A stretch of DNA of 49,561 nt from Desulfobacteraceae bacterium (GTDB taxonomy: Bacteria; Desulfobacterota; Desulfobacteria; Desulfobacterales; Desulfobacteraceae): the NCBI GenBank assembly GCA_024227235.1, contig JAAEKY010000357.1:1-49561 (forward strand). The letters run 5' to 3'. This document shows positions 41,881 through 49,449 of this stretch, piece by piece. Below the pieces are notes generated by a model that saw only the letters and a program-made list of their open reading frames with translations, was not told the origin of the DNA and ran no database searches. The number at the start of each line of letters is the position of its first letter. The stretch's first letter is position 1. The position numbers were made by a program, and so were the translations under genes.

Positions 41881-43938
41881 CTATGCAGATTCTAAAGCTC
41901 TTCTGGTGGCCATATCCATCATAATTCTATCCCTTGCTTTATTGATACCCAGGGATTCGCGCTTTTTATCAATATGAGCGATCATTTTTCTGGCATGCTT
42001 AATTGGATCAACTTCTAAATCCCACATCCCCCCATATAAATCCTGAAGGTCTTCAAAAATATATTTTTGGAATACCGGGGCTCCGGTAGTCGGCAGCGTA
42101 ACACCAAAAACCGTATATACACCGGACGCTACAAAATAGTGCCCAATGCTGATTGCTTTTTCACTCATCCATTCAGGTGCGCTTCCCGCCACAGGTAAAT
42201 CACTGATGTCATTCCCCAGGCCTCCTGCTTTTACCATTTCGGTTGCAGCCAATAATATACGGCTGTTATCTACACAGGAACCCATATGAAGGACAGGAGG
42301 AATCCCCACAGTTTCGCAGACTTCAGCCAATCCAGGTCCGCAATAAGCGGCTGCAGATTCTGGTCTCAAAAGGCCCTCCATTGCACAGGCAATACCATTG
42401 CAGCCCGTTGTAATAACAAGAACATCATTTTTAATTAGTTCTTTAACAATCGCAATATGGCCCTCATTATGCTTGGTTCGTGCATTATTACACCCCACCA
42501 CACCTGCAACCCCCCGTATCCGACCGTTAATAATATTATCATTTAAAGTATAATAGGATCCCCTGAAACTCCCCCCTAAATGATATAATACTGACTCAAC
42601 TCCAAAGCCTGCAATCTGTGGGCCTTTTTCTTGTGGAATCATCACATCGGCCCCTCGGTTATTAAAATTATCAATTGCAATTTTAACAATCCGTTTTGCA
42701 TCATCCAATGCATAGTGCTCATCAAATTCAATGTGAATAACATTATCCTGTTCCATTTTTGCAATGGGATGTGTGGTGATTAATTTTGTATGGAAACATT
42801 TTGCCACATTTGCCACATTTTGAAAAATACATTGAATATCCACAACCATGGCATCACATGCACCTGTAATGATAGCAAGTTCCTGCTGCAAGAATGTCCC
42901 GCAAAGCGGCACGCCATGGCGCTGAAGAATTTCATTGGCTGTGCAGCAAATACCGGAAAGCTGTATACCTTTAGCACCTTTTGATATAGCATAGTCTTCC
43001 ATTTCTTTGGATTGTGAAACACCGACTATCATTTCTGAAAGAATAGGCTCATGACCATGAATAACAATATTTACATGATCCTCTTTCATTACACCAAGGT
43101 TTGCTTCAGATTCTATCGGGTATGGTGTTCCAAAAAGAACATCCTGTAAATCTGTTGCCATCATTGACCCCCCCCAGCCATCAGCAAGTGCCGTCCGGGT
43201 GCCTTGTTTGATAAGATTTTTGTAGTCCTGATCCACTCCTATATGGGTCCGATGCATAATTTCAACTATTTCTCTATCAATATTTCTGGGCTTAACACCT
43301 GTGGCTTCCCATTTTTTATAAAGTGCTTCAGGCGCACGTTTAAGGTAAAGCAATTCGCCTTCTGATTTCCCCCATTCATTTAATGCCTTTTCTCCGACTT
43401 CAACCGCAATTTCGTCAATATCACGATCCAGTGTCTCACCCTCAACCTCGATAGTGGTATCAACGCCAAAATAAGGTGCAATGGAAAGCAATTTAATGGG
43501 ATCTTTTATTTTATAGTCCTTGGTTTCTTTGCGAGCAGCACTCACAAAAATTTCAGCCACACCTCGTCCATGATCTGAATGTGCGGCAGCGCCACCGGCA
43601 ATCATTCTAATAAAATTCCTTGCTGCAATTGTATTTGGTGTTGCCCCACACAATCCTTTTCTATCATCTTCTCCTTCAATGCCTGATTTCGGCATAGGTA
43701 GACGGCAAGGACCCATGCTGCAATTTTTACAGCAAGTTCCCTGGGCACCTATATTGCAGGGTTTCATATTTTCTGCCCTGTCAAATACGGTTTCAATATT
43801 CAATTCCTGCGCTCTTTTGATCATTTTTTGGGTTGCTAAATCAATAGAAGCTTTAACCGGATCTGCTAACTTTTTGGCTTTCCCAGGTTTCTTCTTTTCT
43901 ATTTTTGATGTAAGGCGGGTTACCTTCTTTTTATCCAT
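41881..43938 (-). CDS. cooS: Anaerobic carbon monoxide dehydrogenase, catalytic subunit CooS
   Basis: A 685-residue Ni-Fe-S enzyme oxidising CO to CO2 with two electrons passed to ferredoxin. B/D-cluster cysteines are visible at 61, 69, 70, 73 and 78 (CNIGAQGTCCKNCSMGPC). C-cluster ligands follow in LSGICCTANE, VGCNNARTKHNEGH, TTGCNGIACAMEG and HMGSCVDNSR. The length is normal for monofunctional CooS, with a ~30-residue basic N-terminal extension. No cooF, cooC or acetyl-CoA synthase genes are adjacent. AGGAG precedes ATG 43938, and a CRP/FNR-like palindrome sits just upstream. Neighbouring NuoF/HdrA-like genes offer a route for electrons to NAD+ (inference). Confidence 0.95.
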   Translation of the reverse strand: MDKKKVTRLTSKIEKKKPGKAKKLADPVKASIDLATQKMIKRAQELNIETVFDRAENMKPCNIGAQGTCCKNCSMGPCRLPMPKSGIEGEDDRKGLCGATPNTIAARNFIRMIAGGAAAHSDHGRGVAEIFVSAARKETKDYKIKDPIKLLSIAPYFGVDTTIEVEGETLDRDIDEIAVEVGEKALNEWGKSEGELLYLKRAPEALYKKWEATGVKPRNIDREIVEIMHRTHIGVDQDYKNLIKQGTRTALADGWGGSMMATDLQDVLFGTPYPIESEANLGVMKEDHVNIVIHGHEPILSEMIVGVSQSKEMEDYAISKGAKGIQLSGICCTANEILQRHGVPLCGTFLQQELAIITGACDAMVVDIQCIFQNVANVAKCFHTKLITTHPIAKMEQDNVIHIEFDEHYALDDAKRIVKIAIDNFNNRGADVMIPQEKGPQIAGFGVESVLYHLGGSFRGSYYTLNDNIINGRIRGVAGVVGCNNARTKHNEGHIAIVKELIKNDVLVITTGCNGIACAMEGLLRPESAAAYCGPGLAEVCETVGIPPVLHMGSCVDNSRILLAATEMVKAGGLGNDISDLPVAGSAPEWMSEKAISIGHYFVASGVYTVFGVTLPTTGAPVFQKYIFEDLQDLYGGMWDLEVDPIKHARKMIAHIDKKRESLGINKARDRIMMDMATRRALESA

Positions 43939-43960
43939 TTAATCATCTCCTAATGTTAAT

Positions 43961-43976
43961 TGTGAATTAATTTACA
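43961..43976. promoter_or_regulatory. CRP/FNR-family operator upstream of cooS
   Basis: TGTGAATTAATTTACA fits TGTGA-N6-TCACA with one mismatch, and the symmetry extends outward (AATTGT...ACAATT). It is only 22 bp from the start codon, favouring a repressor or promoter-overlapping role for a CooA-, HcpR- or FNR-like protein. Confidence 0.55.
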
Positions 43977-44005
43977 ATTATTTCGTCTTCTGGTTTCTTT
44001 AAGCA

Positions 44006-44386
44006 TTATGAATAAAACGTTAAATTTTTTTTATTCAAGACTGAATCAGACATCATGCCAGGCATTAAAAAATCAAAAATTCGATGTCTATCTTTTATAT
44101 AAGCTGCGAGGACCTTATCTGCATTACCTGTGATAAATGAAATGAGCTTAATGCCGCTTTGTTCAATCTTTTGAGAATGAGCATCTGTAATCGCCCCACA
44201 GATAAGAATTCCCACCTGATATTTTTTAAAAATTGATAATGTCTGGGGCAATATTTTTTTTTGACTAAATTCTTTGAATATCCGGTTTGTAATTATAGAT
44301 TTTTCCATATCAGCTATCATTAGGGTAGTGGCAGACTCAAATACGGGCGATATTCTATTTCCCCAAATTGTAATGGCGATCTTCAT
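44006..44386 (-). CDS. NifX-like protein
   Basis: A 126-residue protein with the dinitrogenase cofactor/NifX fold: KIAITIWGNRISPVFESATTLMIADM at the start and VGILICGAITDAHSQKIEQSGIKLI in the middle. It is more diverged than the other NifX-like proteins here, lacking the DPRFGR and GFCGP motifs. It lies directly upstream of cooS on the same strand (67 bp) with GGAG before ATG 44386. A role in metal or cluster handling for CooS is possible but unproven. Confidence 0.75.
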   Translation of the reverse strand: MKIAITIWGNRISPVFESATTLMIADMEKSIITNRIFKEFSQKKILPQTLSIFKKYQVGILICGAITDAHSQKIEQSGIKLISFITGNADKVLAAYIKDRHRIFDFLMPGMMSDSVLNKKNLTFYS

Positions 44387-44453
44387 CTCTTTTTTCTCCT
44401 TCGAGGGACCATAAACAAAGTGATAGAGCTCTTTATAATATGTTTATAATTGG

Positions 44454-44696
44454 CTATGCTCGATTTTTGTATTCGGTTAAAATAGTATCCAATCGGTTTT
44501 TTATATAATCACTGGCGGATTGAACTTTTTTGCTAGTAAAGATTGGAATACTAGAAGACAATGTATCAATCTCTTGTCCAGGTATTCCAGTAATTTTGTT
44601 AATGGAAAAATGATCTATTTCTCCATCTTCATCCAAACGGCCACACCCGCCGAGAACACCAAGGTATTCCTTATTATAAAATATGGGGGCTACCAG
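44454..44696 (-). pseudogene. C-terminal remnant of a PocR sensory-domain protein
   Basis: The frame reads LVAPIFYNKEYLGVLGGCG, RLDEDGEIDHFSINKITGIP and then a helical tail to the stop. This matches the second half of the PocR ligand-binding domain, whose GGCG and DEDGEVD features are preserved. The first half is missing: the frame runs a short way into the end of the NifX-like gene in a different phase and hits a stop. About 80 codons survive. It is probably a deletion scar of a former regulator or sensor gene in this operon. Confidence 0.65.
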
Positions 44697-45049
44697 TGAC
44701 CATCTTTGTTGGCGCCATTGGCAAAAATGACGTCTCCTTGTTTAAATCTTTGAACAGCATCAATTACACGGCCGCTTTGATCATCAACAACTTTTACGCC
44801 TGCCGCTTCCAGGGTTTTAAATGCATTGGGGCCACAAAAACCTGTCATTAGCACTTCGGCATCCTCATTGGCGACCATGGCGGCGGCCTGGATGCCGGCA
44901 CCTTTGAAAGCATCTTTGTTTTTTGCATTATCACAGGCTTCAAATTCTAGAGTTTCTGTGTCTACGATTAGGATGTAAGAGGCTCTTCCAAATCTTGGAT
45001 CAAGTTCTGAATCCAGTTTATTTCCTTGAGCTGTAACCGCTATTTTCAT
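44690..45049 (-). CDS. NifX-like protein
   Basis: A 119-residue NifX/NifB-C/MTH1175-type protein: KIAVTAQGNKLDSELDPRFGRASY, LMTGFCGPNAFKTLEAAG and the typical GHW C-terminus. It is very similar in layout to the 3712 protein without the Gly-rich tail. GGAG precedes ATG 45049. It is part of the DUF5320/NifX operon expected to start at the sigma-54 promoter 45893. Confidence 0.87.
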   Translation of the reverse strand: MKIAVTAQGNKLDSELDPRFGRASYILIVDTETLEFEACDNAKNKDAFKGAGIQAAAMVANEDAEVLMTGFCGPNAFKTLEAAGVKVVDDQSGRVIDAVQRFKQGDVIFANGANKDGHW

Positions 45050-45072
45050 TTTTTATTCTCCAATAAAGCTGA

Positions 45073-45453
45073 TTATTGCATTCCGCCACCGCAAACCTGG
45101 TCATTTCTGATTTCGTTCAGGTTTCCGGCAATCAGATCCTTTACAACAGGTTCAATTTCAGGGCGTTGGTCATCATGAAAGACCTGTATTCCCACCTGCT
45201 TGAACCCCATCAAGGGGCGCATGCCAATACCGCCTACAATCAGTGCATTTACTCTGTTTTCCGATAAAAGATTGACAGGGACCATGCATCCGCCCTGAAC
45301 ATGTTCCTGATTTTGAAGAATAGAGATTTCTTTAATTTCACTATTTTCCACATCAACCAATGTAAATACATCGCAATGCCCAAAATGACCTGCCCTTGTT
45401 CCTTCAATTCCACCCTGACCATTTGAAGGGACTGCGATTCTTCCATTTTCCAT
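45073..45453 (-). CDS. NifX-like protein
   Basis: A 126-residue protein of the same fold: GRIAVPSNGQGGIEGTRAGHFGHCDVFTLV, HVQGGCMVPVNLL and VGGIGMRPLMGF. The C-terminal CGGGMQ and the GGCM loop add potential metal-binding cysteines. AAGGAG precedes ATG 45453. It is followed after 23 bp by a second NifX-like gene, so the two are likely made together. Confidence 0.86.
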   Translation of the reverse strand: MENGRIAVPSNGQGGIEGTRAGHFGHCDVFTLVDVENSEIKEISILQNQEHVQGGCMVPVNLLSENRVNALIVGGIGMRPLMGFKQVGIQVFHDDQRPEIEPVVKDLIAGNLNEIRNDQVCGGGMQ

Positions 45454-45589
45454 AATTCATTACTCCTTAATATGTTGCATTAAATTGTTATACTCAGGGG
45501 GGGTAAAGGCTGGCAGGGAAATAACATTTTCGATATCAGAAAAAAGACTGTTGTTCCTGCTTATTAATATAGTTGAAATCATTTAGGAA

Positions 45590-45811
45590 TTATGCTCCGC
45601 TTGTTTCTGCCAAAGGTTGATTATCCTTACTATTCTGATCAAATTTGGGGCCTCTTTTTCTTATCCTTTTGCTTTGATCATTTCTCTGATTCCAACCGGT
45701 TTGTTCATTGAAACGGCTTTTTCTATTTTGTATTCGACCCATGCTGCAGTTGCCAAACCCCTTGCCTGGCCCCCGTCTAAATCCCTGTTCATTTGCTTGT
45801 TTTCCTGGCAT
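45590..45811 (-). CDS. Small DUF5320-like protein
   Basis: A 73-residue Gly/Arg/Asn-rich protein. The opening MPGKQANEQGFRRGPGKGFG and a single Cys (GNCSMG) resemble DUF5320 proteins, which usually begin MPGxxxxGP and accompany NifX-like genes. I choose ATG 45811, preceded by GGGGGTGA; the frame extends to 45826 without support. It is the first gene after the sigma-54 promoter at 45893. The function is unknown. Confidence 0.68.
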   Translation of the reverse strand: MPGKQANEQGFRRGPGKGFGNCSMGRIQNRKSRFNEQTGWNQRNDQSKRIRKRGPKFDQNSKDNQPLAETSGA

Positions 45812-45892
45812 CTTATTCACCCCCATTTACTTAATCTCGGGTTATTTTTTTGTCAGAGCAGTATTCATCATTCATGCTCACAATTTTAGAAT

Positions 45893-45909
45893 TGCAAACC
45901 ATATGCCAA
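45893..45909 (-). promoter_or_regulatory. Sigma-54 promoter of the DUF5320/NifX operon
   Basis: The minus-strand sequence TTGGCATATGGTTTGCA is an excellent YTGGCACG-N4-TTGCW match, and 11 of its first 12 bases equal the promoter at 2274-2290. It lies about 82 bp from the ATG at 45811. Confidence 0.86.
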
Positions 45910-46005
45910 AAGATGTAATCAAAGTAATATTCTTAAAAACTGTATTGATTACAGAGTGTTACGACTATAAAAGAGACAATTAAAATGAAGACTATTTTTA
46001 TAGAG

Positions 46006-46023
46006 AATCGCATTATTGCAACC
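46006..46023. promoter_or_regulatory. Putative enhancer (AATCGCA-N4-TGCAACC)
   Basis: AATCGCATTATTGCAACC is about 100 bp upstream of the sigma-54 promoter at 45893 and shares the palindrome of 2421, 28905 and 30571. Extra half-sites AGTCGCA (46029) and ACGACT (45961) flank it. Confidence 0.6.
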
Positions 46024-46056
46024 TTAAGAGTCGCAACTTTCAATACTGGAAAAAAA

Positions 46057-47523
46057 TTATTTTAAAGGGAGGGTGATTAAAAATTCAGTGAATTTATCCA
46101 ATTGAGACTCAACTGTTATAGCGCCACCATGTTGTTTGATTGATCTTAAGGCGATAAAAAGCCCAAGGCCTGTTCCTTTATTACCTTTTTCAGAATAAAA
46201 TAAGCTAAATATTTTATTTTTTTTATTCTCTTCCAATCCTTTGCCATTGTCTTTAATTGAAAAAATTACACTTGATTTTTTAATTTGGGTTATAAATTCA
46301 ACCTTGGATTTATTTTTCGTTAATATACATGCATCAACTGCATTTTCAAGAATACTGATAATGGCTGAGAACACTGCCATTTTATCGATATTAAGCATGA
46401 TATTCTCTTTTGGATATTTTATATTTAAACCAATATTTTCCTGATCAAATTTGGGTTGAATTGATGCTACAATTTCTTCTATCAGTTCACTTAAAAGAAC
46501 ACGTGATCTATCTATCTGTCTTTTTTTGGTATGGAATAAAATATCAAGCACCATCTGTCTGGTCTTTGATATTTTTTCTTTTACGATTTCCCAGCCTTCC
46601 GATATTTGCAGATTATCTTTTTTATTTAAACCCGATTCGATGAGATATGAGCCACCATCCAGTCCTGTCAGGACCTGCTTGAGGCCATGGGAAACAGCAC
46701 CAATGTGGAGGCCAAGTGATGCCAGATGGTCCTGAAGCTCATGAATCATTGTGACATCTGTAGACATTTCCATGACATGTTTTATCCTTCCTTTCTCACC
46801 TGTAATGGCCGACGTCTGGATAAAAACATTTCGTACACTGGCATCTTTTAAAATGACCTCCATTTCAGCTGTGTGGGACTTGCCATCCTTAAATGTTTTT
46901 TGAACAGGGCAATCAGGGCAATGAGATGTTCTGCCTTTATATATCTGATAACAAGCCCTTCCTTTTTTATAACTAAAATGATCTTTGAATATTTTGTTTG
47001 TTTCAACAATGTTTAGATTTTTATCTTGGATCGTAATATAACTTGGCGATTCATTGAACAATTGGATATATCTTTTTTCCGATTCTCCAAGCTTTTGAGT
47101 TTTCTCCTTTACCAGGCCTTCAAGGTCTTTTGTGTATTTTTGAATTTTAATTCTATTGCTGATCCGGTCATGAGCTCTTTTCAAAGCGATATTAAGGACA
47201 TCATTGTCAATGGGTTTTGAGATAAAATCAACAGCATCTAATTTTAAACTTTCAATGGCAAGCTTAAAGTCCCCATGTCCTGTAAGCATTATGACTTCAA
47301 TATCAGGATGTTTTTTTTTGATATGTTTCAAAAGTGAAATACCATCCATACCTGGCATTCTAATATCGGTTAAAACAATATCAAATGATTCATTATCAAT
47401 TTTTTGGGCAGCTTTTTTACCATCATCAGAAGTTGAGACATCATATCCATCATCCTGCAAGTAGATCTTGAGAACTTTTCTGATACCTTCTTCGTCATCA
47501 ACAAGCAGAACTTTGGTCATCAT
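46057..47523 (-). CDS. Receiver-PAS-histidine kinase
   Basis: A 488-residue cytoplasmic protein. The N-terminal receiver has VDDEEG, IVLTDIRMP and ISKPID. A coiled coil and a PAS domain (~150-270) follow, the PAS with ACYQIYKGRTSHCPDCP, a relative of the Cys-PAS in the sigma-54 activators. A HisKA-like region (LHIGAVSHGLKQVL, His ~286) and HATPase_c (SILENAVDAC, IKDNGKGLEE, GTGLGLFIA) complete it. It is downstream of a stand-alone receiver and a USP gene on the same strand, so probably one stress-signalling operon. Confidence 0.88.
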   Translation of the reverse strand: MMTKVLLVDDEEGIRKVLKIYLQDDGYDVSTSDDGKKAAQKIDNESFDIVLTDIRMPGMDGISLLKHIKKKHPDIEVIMLTGHGDFKLAIESLKLDAVDFISKPIDNDVLNIALKRAHDRISNRIKIQKYTKDLEGLVKEKTQKLGESEKRYIQLFNESPSYITIQDKNLNIVETNKIFKDHFSYKKGRACYQIYKGRTSHCPDCPVQKTFKDGKSHTAEMEVILKDASVRNVFIQTSAITGEKGRIKHVMEMSTDVTMIHELQDHLASLGLHIGAVSHGLKQVLTGLDGGSYLIESGLNKKDNLQISEGWEIVKEKISKTRQMVLDILFHTKKRQIDRSRVLLSELIEEIVASIQPKFDQENIGLNIKYPKENIMLNIDKMAVFSAIISILENAVDACILTKNKSKVEFITQIKKSSVIFSIKDNGKGLEENKKNKIFSLFYSEKGNKGTGLGLFIALRSIKQHGGAITVESQLDKFTEFLITLPLK

Positions 47524-47553
47524 ATTGCTCGTCCCTATTCAATAGTGTTCTTA

Positions 47554-47976
47554 TTATTCACCTGTATTTTTTGATATACATGTTTTAATAACCTCTTTAA
47601 TATATTCAGGATCAGCATCTTTTGCAACATAAATTCTGGGTTCTGGAATATCATGTTCAAGACTTACATTTAGCATTTTTATATAATGAAAAAATGCGTT
47701 GCGATCAACCCCGGAAAAAAAAACAAGTGGTATTGATTTTAATTCAGGGTTGTTCACAAGCTCCTGATAAACCAAGGCCCCTCCCTTTTCGGGCATCATA
47801 ACATCCAGAATGATAACCGAAGGCGTAACATCCTTTAACATTTTTAGTCCTTGCACACCATCTTTTGCAAGCAAAGGATCTAACCCCAATGAGCTAACAA
47901 GGGTTTTAAGATAAAACCTCATTTGAATCTCATCATCGATGATGAGAACCTTTAATTTATCTTCTTTTAAGCCCAC
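47554..47976 (-). CDS. Stand-alone response regulator receiver
   Basis: A ~140-residue CheY-like protein: LIIDDE, the phospho-acceptor in VIILDVMMPEKGG, and LVFFSG. The position of the usual switch Lys is less clear (VAKDADPEY). I place the start at GTG 47976, immediately after the USP stop, with AGGA upstream; the frame extends to GTG 48003 inside the USP gene. There is no output domain, so it acts through protein contacts or phosphorelay, plausibly with the kinase encoded next. Confidence 0.8.
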   Translation of the reverse strand: MGLKEDKLKVLIIDDEIQMRFYLKTLVSSLGLDPLLAKDGVQGLKMLKDVTPSVIILDVMMPEKGGALVYQELVNNPELKSIPLVFFSGVDRNAFFHYIKMLNVSLEHDIPEPRIYVAKDADPEYIKEVIKTCISKNTGE

Positions 47977-47977
47977 T

Positions 47978-48892
47978 TTATAATTTATCCTGCCGATTAA
48001 CACTTGCCACCGGACATGCTGATCTTAAAACAACCTGTTCCACTGTTGTCCCAAGAAGTGCTTCATCCGGATCAATATCCCTTGTATGATGCGCCATAAC
48101 AATCAGATCTCCACTTGTTTCCCTTGCAAATTTTAAGAGTTCTATATAAGGGGTACCTTCCCAAATAGAGATCTCATAATTATCAAAATCATTCATTTGA
48201 GAAACATATTCATTTTCAATTCTTAGCCTGGCAGCTTTTATCTTTTCTTCAATTGTTTTTTGTCCAGGAGAAACGCCAGCCTGGGACGTATCAATATCAA
48301 CCGCATGAAAAAGATAAAGCTTACATCCAATAAACTCTGCCATTTTATATGCAAATTTAAACGCTGCATTAGAGGCCTTTGAAAAATCAGTTCCAAAAAT
48401 TATTTTATTAAAATACCAAAAACAGGTCTCACAAGGCCTGCTAATGATCAGAACCGGACACCGGGCTCTTCTGGCCACATTCTGCATTGTCGTGCCCACG
48501 ATCCCTCTAAATCTAGGGGAAGAAGTCTCATCAGCCTTTGTATGGGACCCCATAATAATGAATTCTACATCCTCTTTCCTGGCAAATCTTAAAATTTCTG
48601 TCGATGGGATTCCTGCAAGAACTTCAAATCTGGGTTCTCCATGCTTTTTAATGAGTGTTTCATAAGTATTTTTTAATTCATCTTTAACCCAGTCAATATA
48701 GTCTGGGCCCATATTATCCTCTTCCCCGGTCAGATAATCAGTGATTGAAAAACTGCTTCCATGGGAAGGCACTCCAAAAACATGATAAATAATCAATTCC
48801 GACTTGTATTTCTCTGCAAGTTCAAAAGCAATTTTTGCGGCCGCATCACAGGCGGGTGAAGCGGTTGTGGCGAATAGTATTTTTTTAAACAT
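47978..48892 (-). CDS. Tandem universal stress protein (two UspA domains)
   Basis: A 304-residue protein with two UspA domains. The first runs ~1-145 (FKKILFATTASPACDAAAKIAFELA; IMGSHTKADETS; GTTMQNVARRARCPVLII). The second is at ~160-300 (IIFGTDFSKASNAAFKFAYKMA; VMAHHTRDID; GTTVEQVVLRSACPVASV). ATP-binding residues (G-x2-G-x9-G) are only partly kept. A perfect AAGGAGG precedes ATG 48892, so I prefer it to 48913. It is in an operon with the unknown protein before it and the receiver after it. Confidence 0.9.
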   Translation of the reverse strand: MFKKILFATTASPACDAAAKIAFELAEKYKSELIIYHVFGVPSHGSSFSITDYLTGEEDNMGPDYIDWVKDELKNTYETLIKKHGEPRFEVLAGIPSTEILRFARKEDVEFIIMGSHTKADETSSPRFRGIVGTTMQNVARRARCPVLIISRPCETCFWYFNKIIFGTDFSKASNAAFKFAYKMAEFIGCKLYLFHAVDIDTSQAGVSPGQKTIEEKIKAARLRIENEYVSQMNDFDNYEISIWEGTPYIELLKFARETSGDLIVMAHHTRDIDPDEALLGTTVEQVVLRSACPVASVNRQDKL

Positions 48893-48894
48893 AA

Positions 48895-49431
48895 CTACCT
48901 CCTTATGGAACATTGTAACGGGTTAAAATTAAAAGACAGCTCCCAGGAAATACCTTCTACAAGTTCGAACAGCGTGTAAAAGGTGTCATACTGGAAAGCA
49001 TCCTCTTTATCCCCAAAAACAACATGGTTTAATTTTCCTAATTTTAATTTATGATCTAATAAATCTTCCAAATGAAAAAACTTTAAATCTAAAATCTTTT
49101 TGTTAAATACTCCTTTTAAAGTGTTATAAAAGTTTAAACTCGGGGTCCCTGGGAATCCTTTTATTTCAATTGTTTTATAAAATAGTAACGAATTCAATTC
49201 CTGGGTTTTAAATCCAGAACTTATATTTTTTGATACAATTTCGAGTAACGATTCTAAAATTTCACTTATATTTTCCAGATCAGGATATCGTTCAACCATT
49301 AAAAAAAAAGAACCAAGAGTAAATCCATCATCGACCTCAATTGTATTTCCCAATAATTTCAGGACAGAACGGGTTATATTTTTTCCATTCTTTGTAATGA
49401 ACCCATTTTTAAGCAACAAAATTTTTTCCAC
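48895..49431 (-). CDS. Conserved-looking protein of unknown function (178 aa)
   Basis: A soluble 178-residue protein with no signal peptide or recognised domain. It opens with EKILLLKNGFITKNGKNITRSVLKLLGNTIEVDD and contains a helical middle (YPDLENISEILESLLEI) and a mixed C-terminal half. The start is GTG 49431 with GAAAGGGG upstream. It is packed between a histidine kinase (stop 19 bp upstream) and the USP gene (2-bp gap to its start), so it probably works in the same stress-signalling operon. I cannot assign a function. Confidence 0.65.
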   Translation of the reverse strand: MEKILLLKNGFITKNGKNITRSVLKLLGNTIEVDDGFTLGSFFLMVERYPDLENISEILESLLEIVSKNISSGFKTQELNSLLFYKTIEIKGFPGTPSLNFYNTLKGVFNKKILDLKFFHLEDLLDHKLKLGKLNHVVFGDKEDAFQYDTFYTLFELVEGISWELSFNFNPLQCSIRR

Positions 49432-49449
49432 GATAAAAAAACCCCTTTC

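Noticed and set aside
41881-43938. CODH/acetyl-CoA synthase cluster
   Set aside because: No acsB, corrinoid protein or methyltransferase genes are adjacent; the protein is the monofunctional CooS type.
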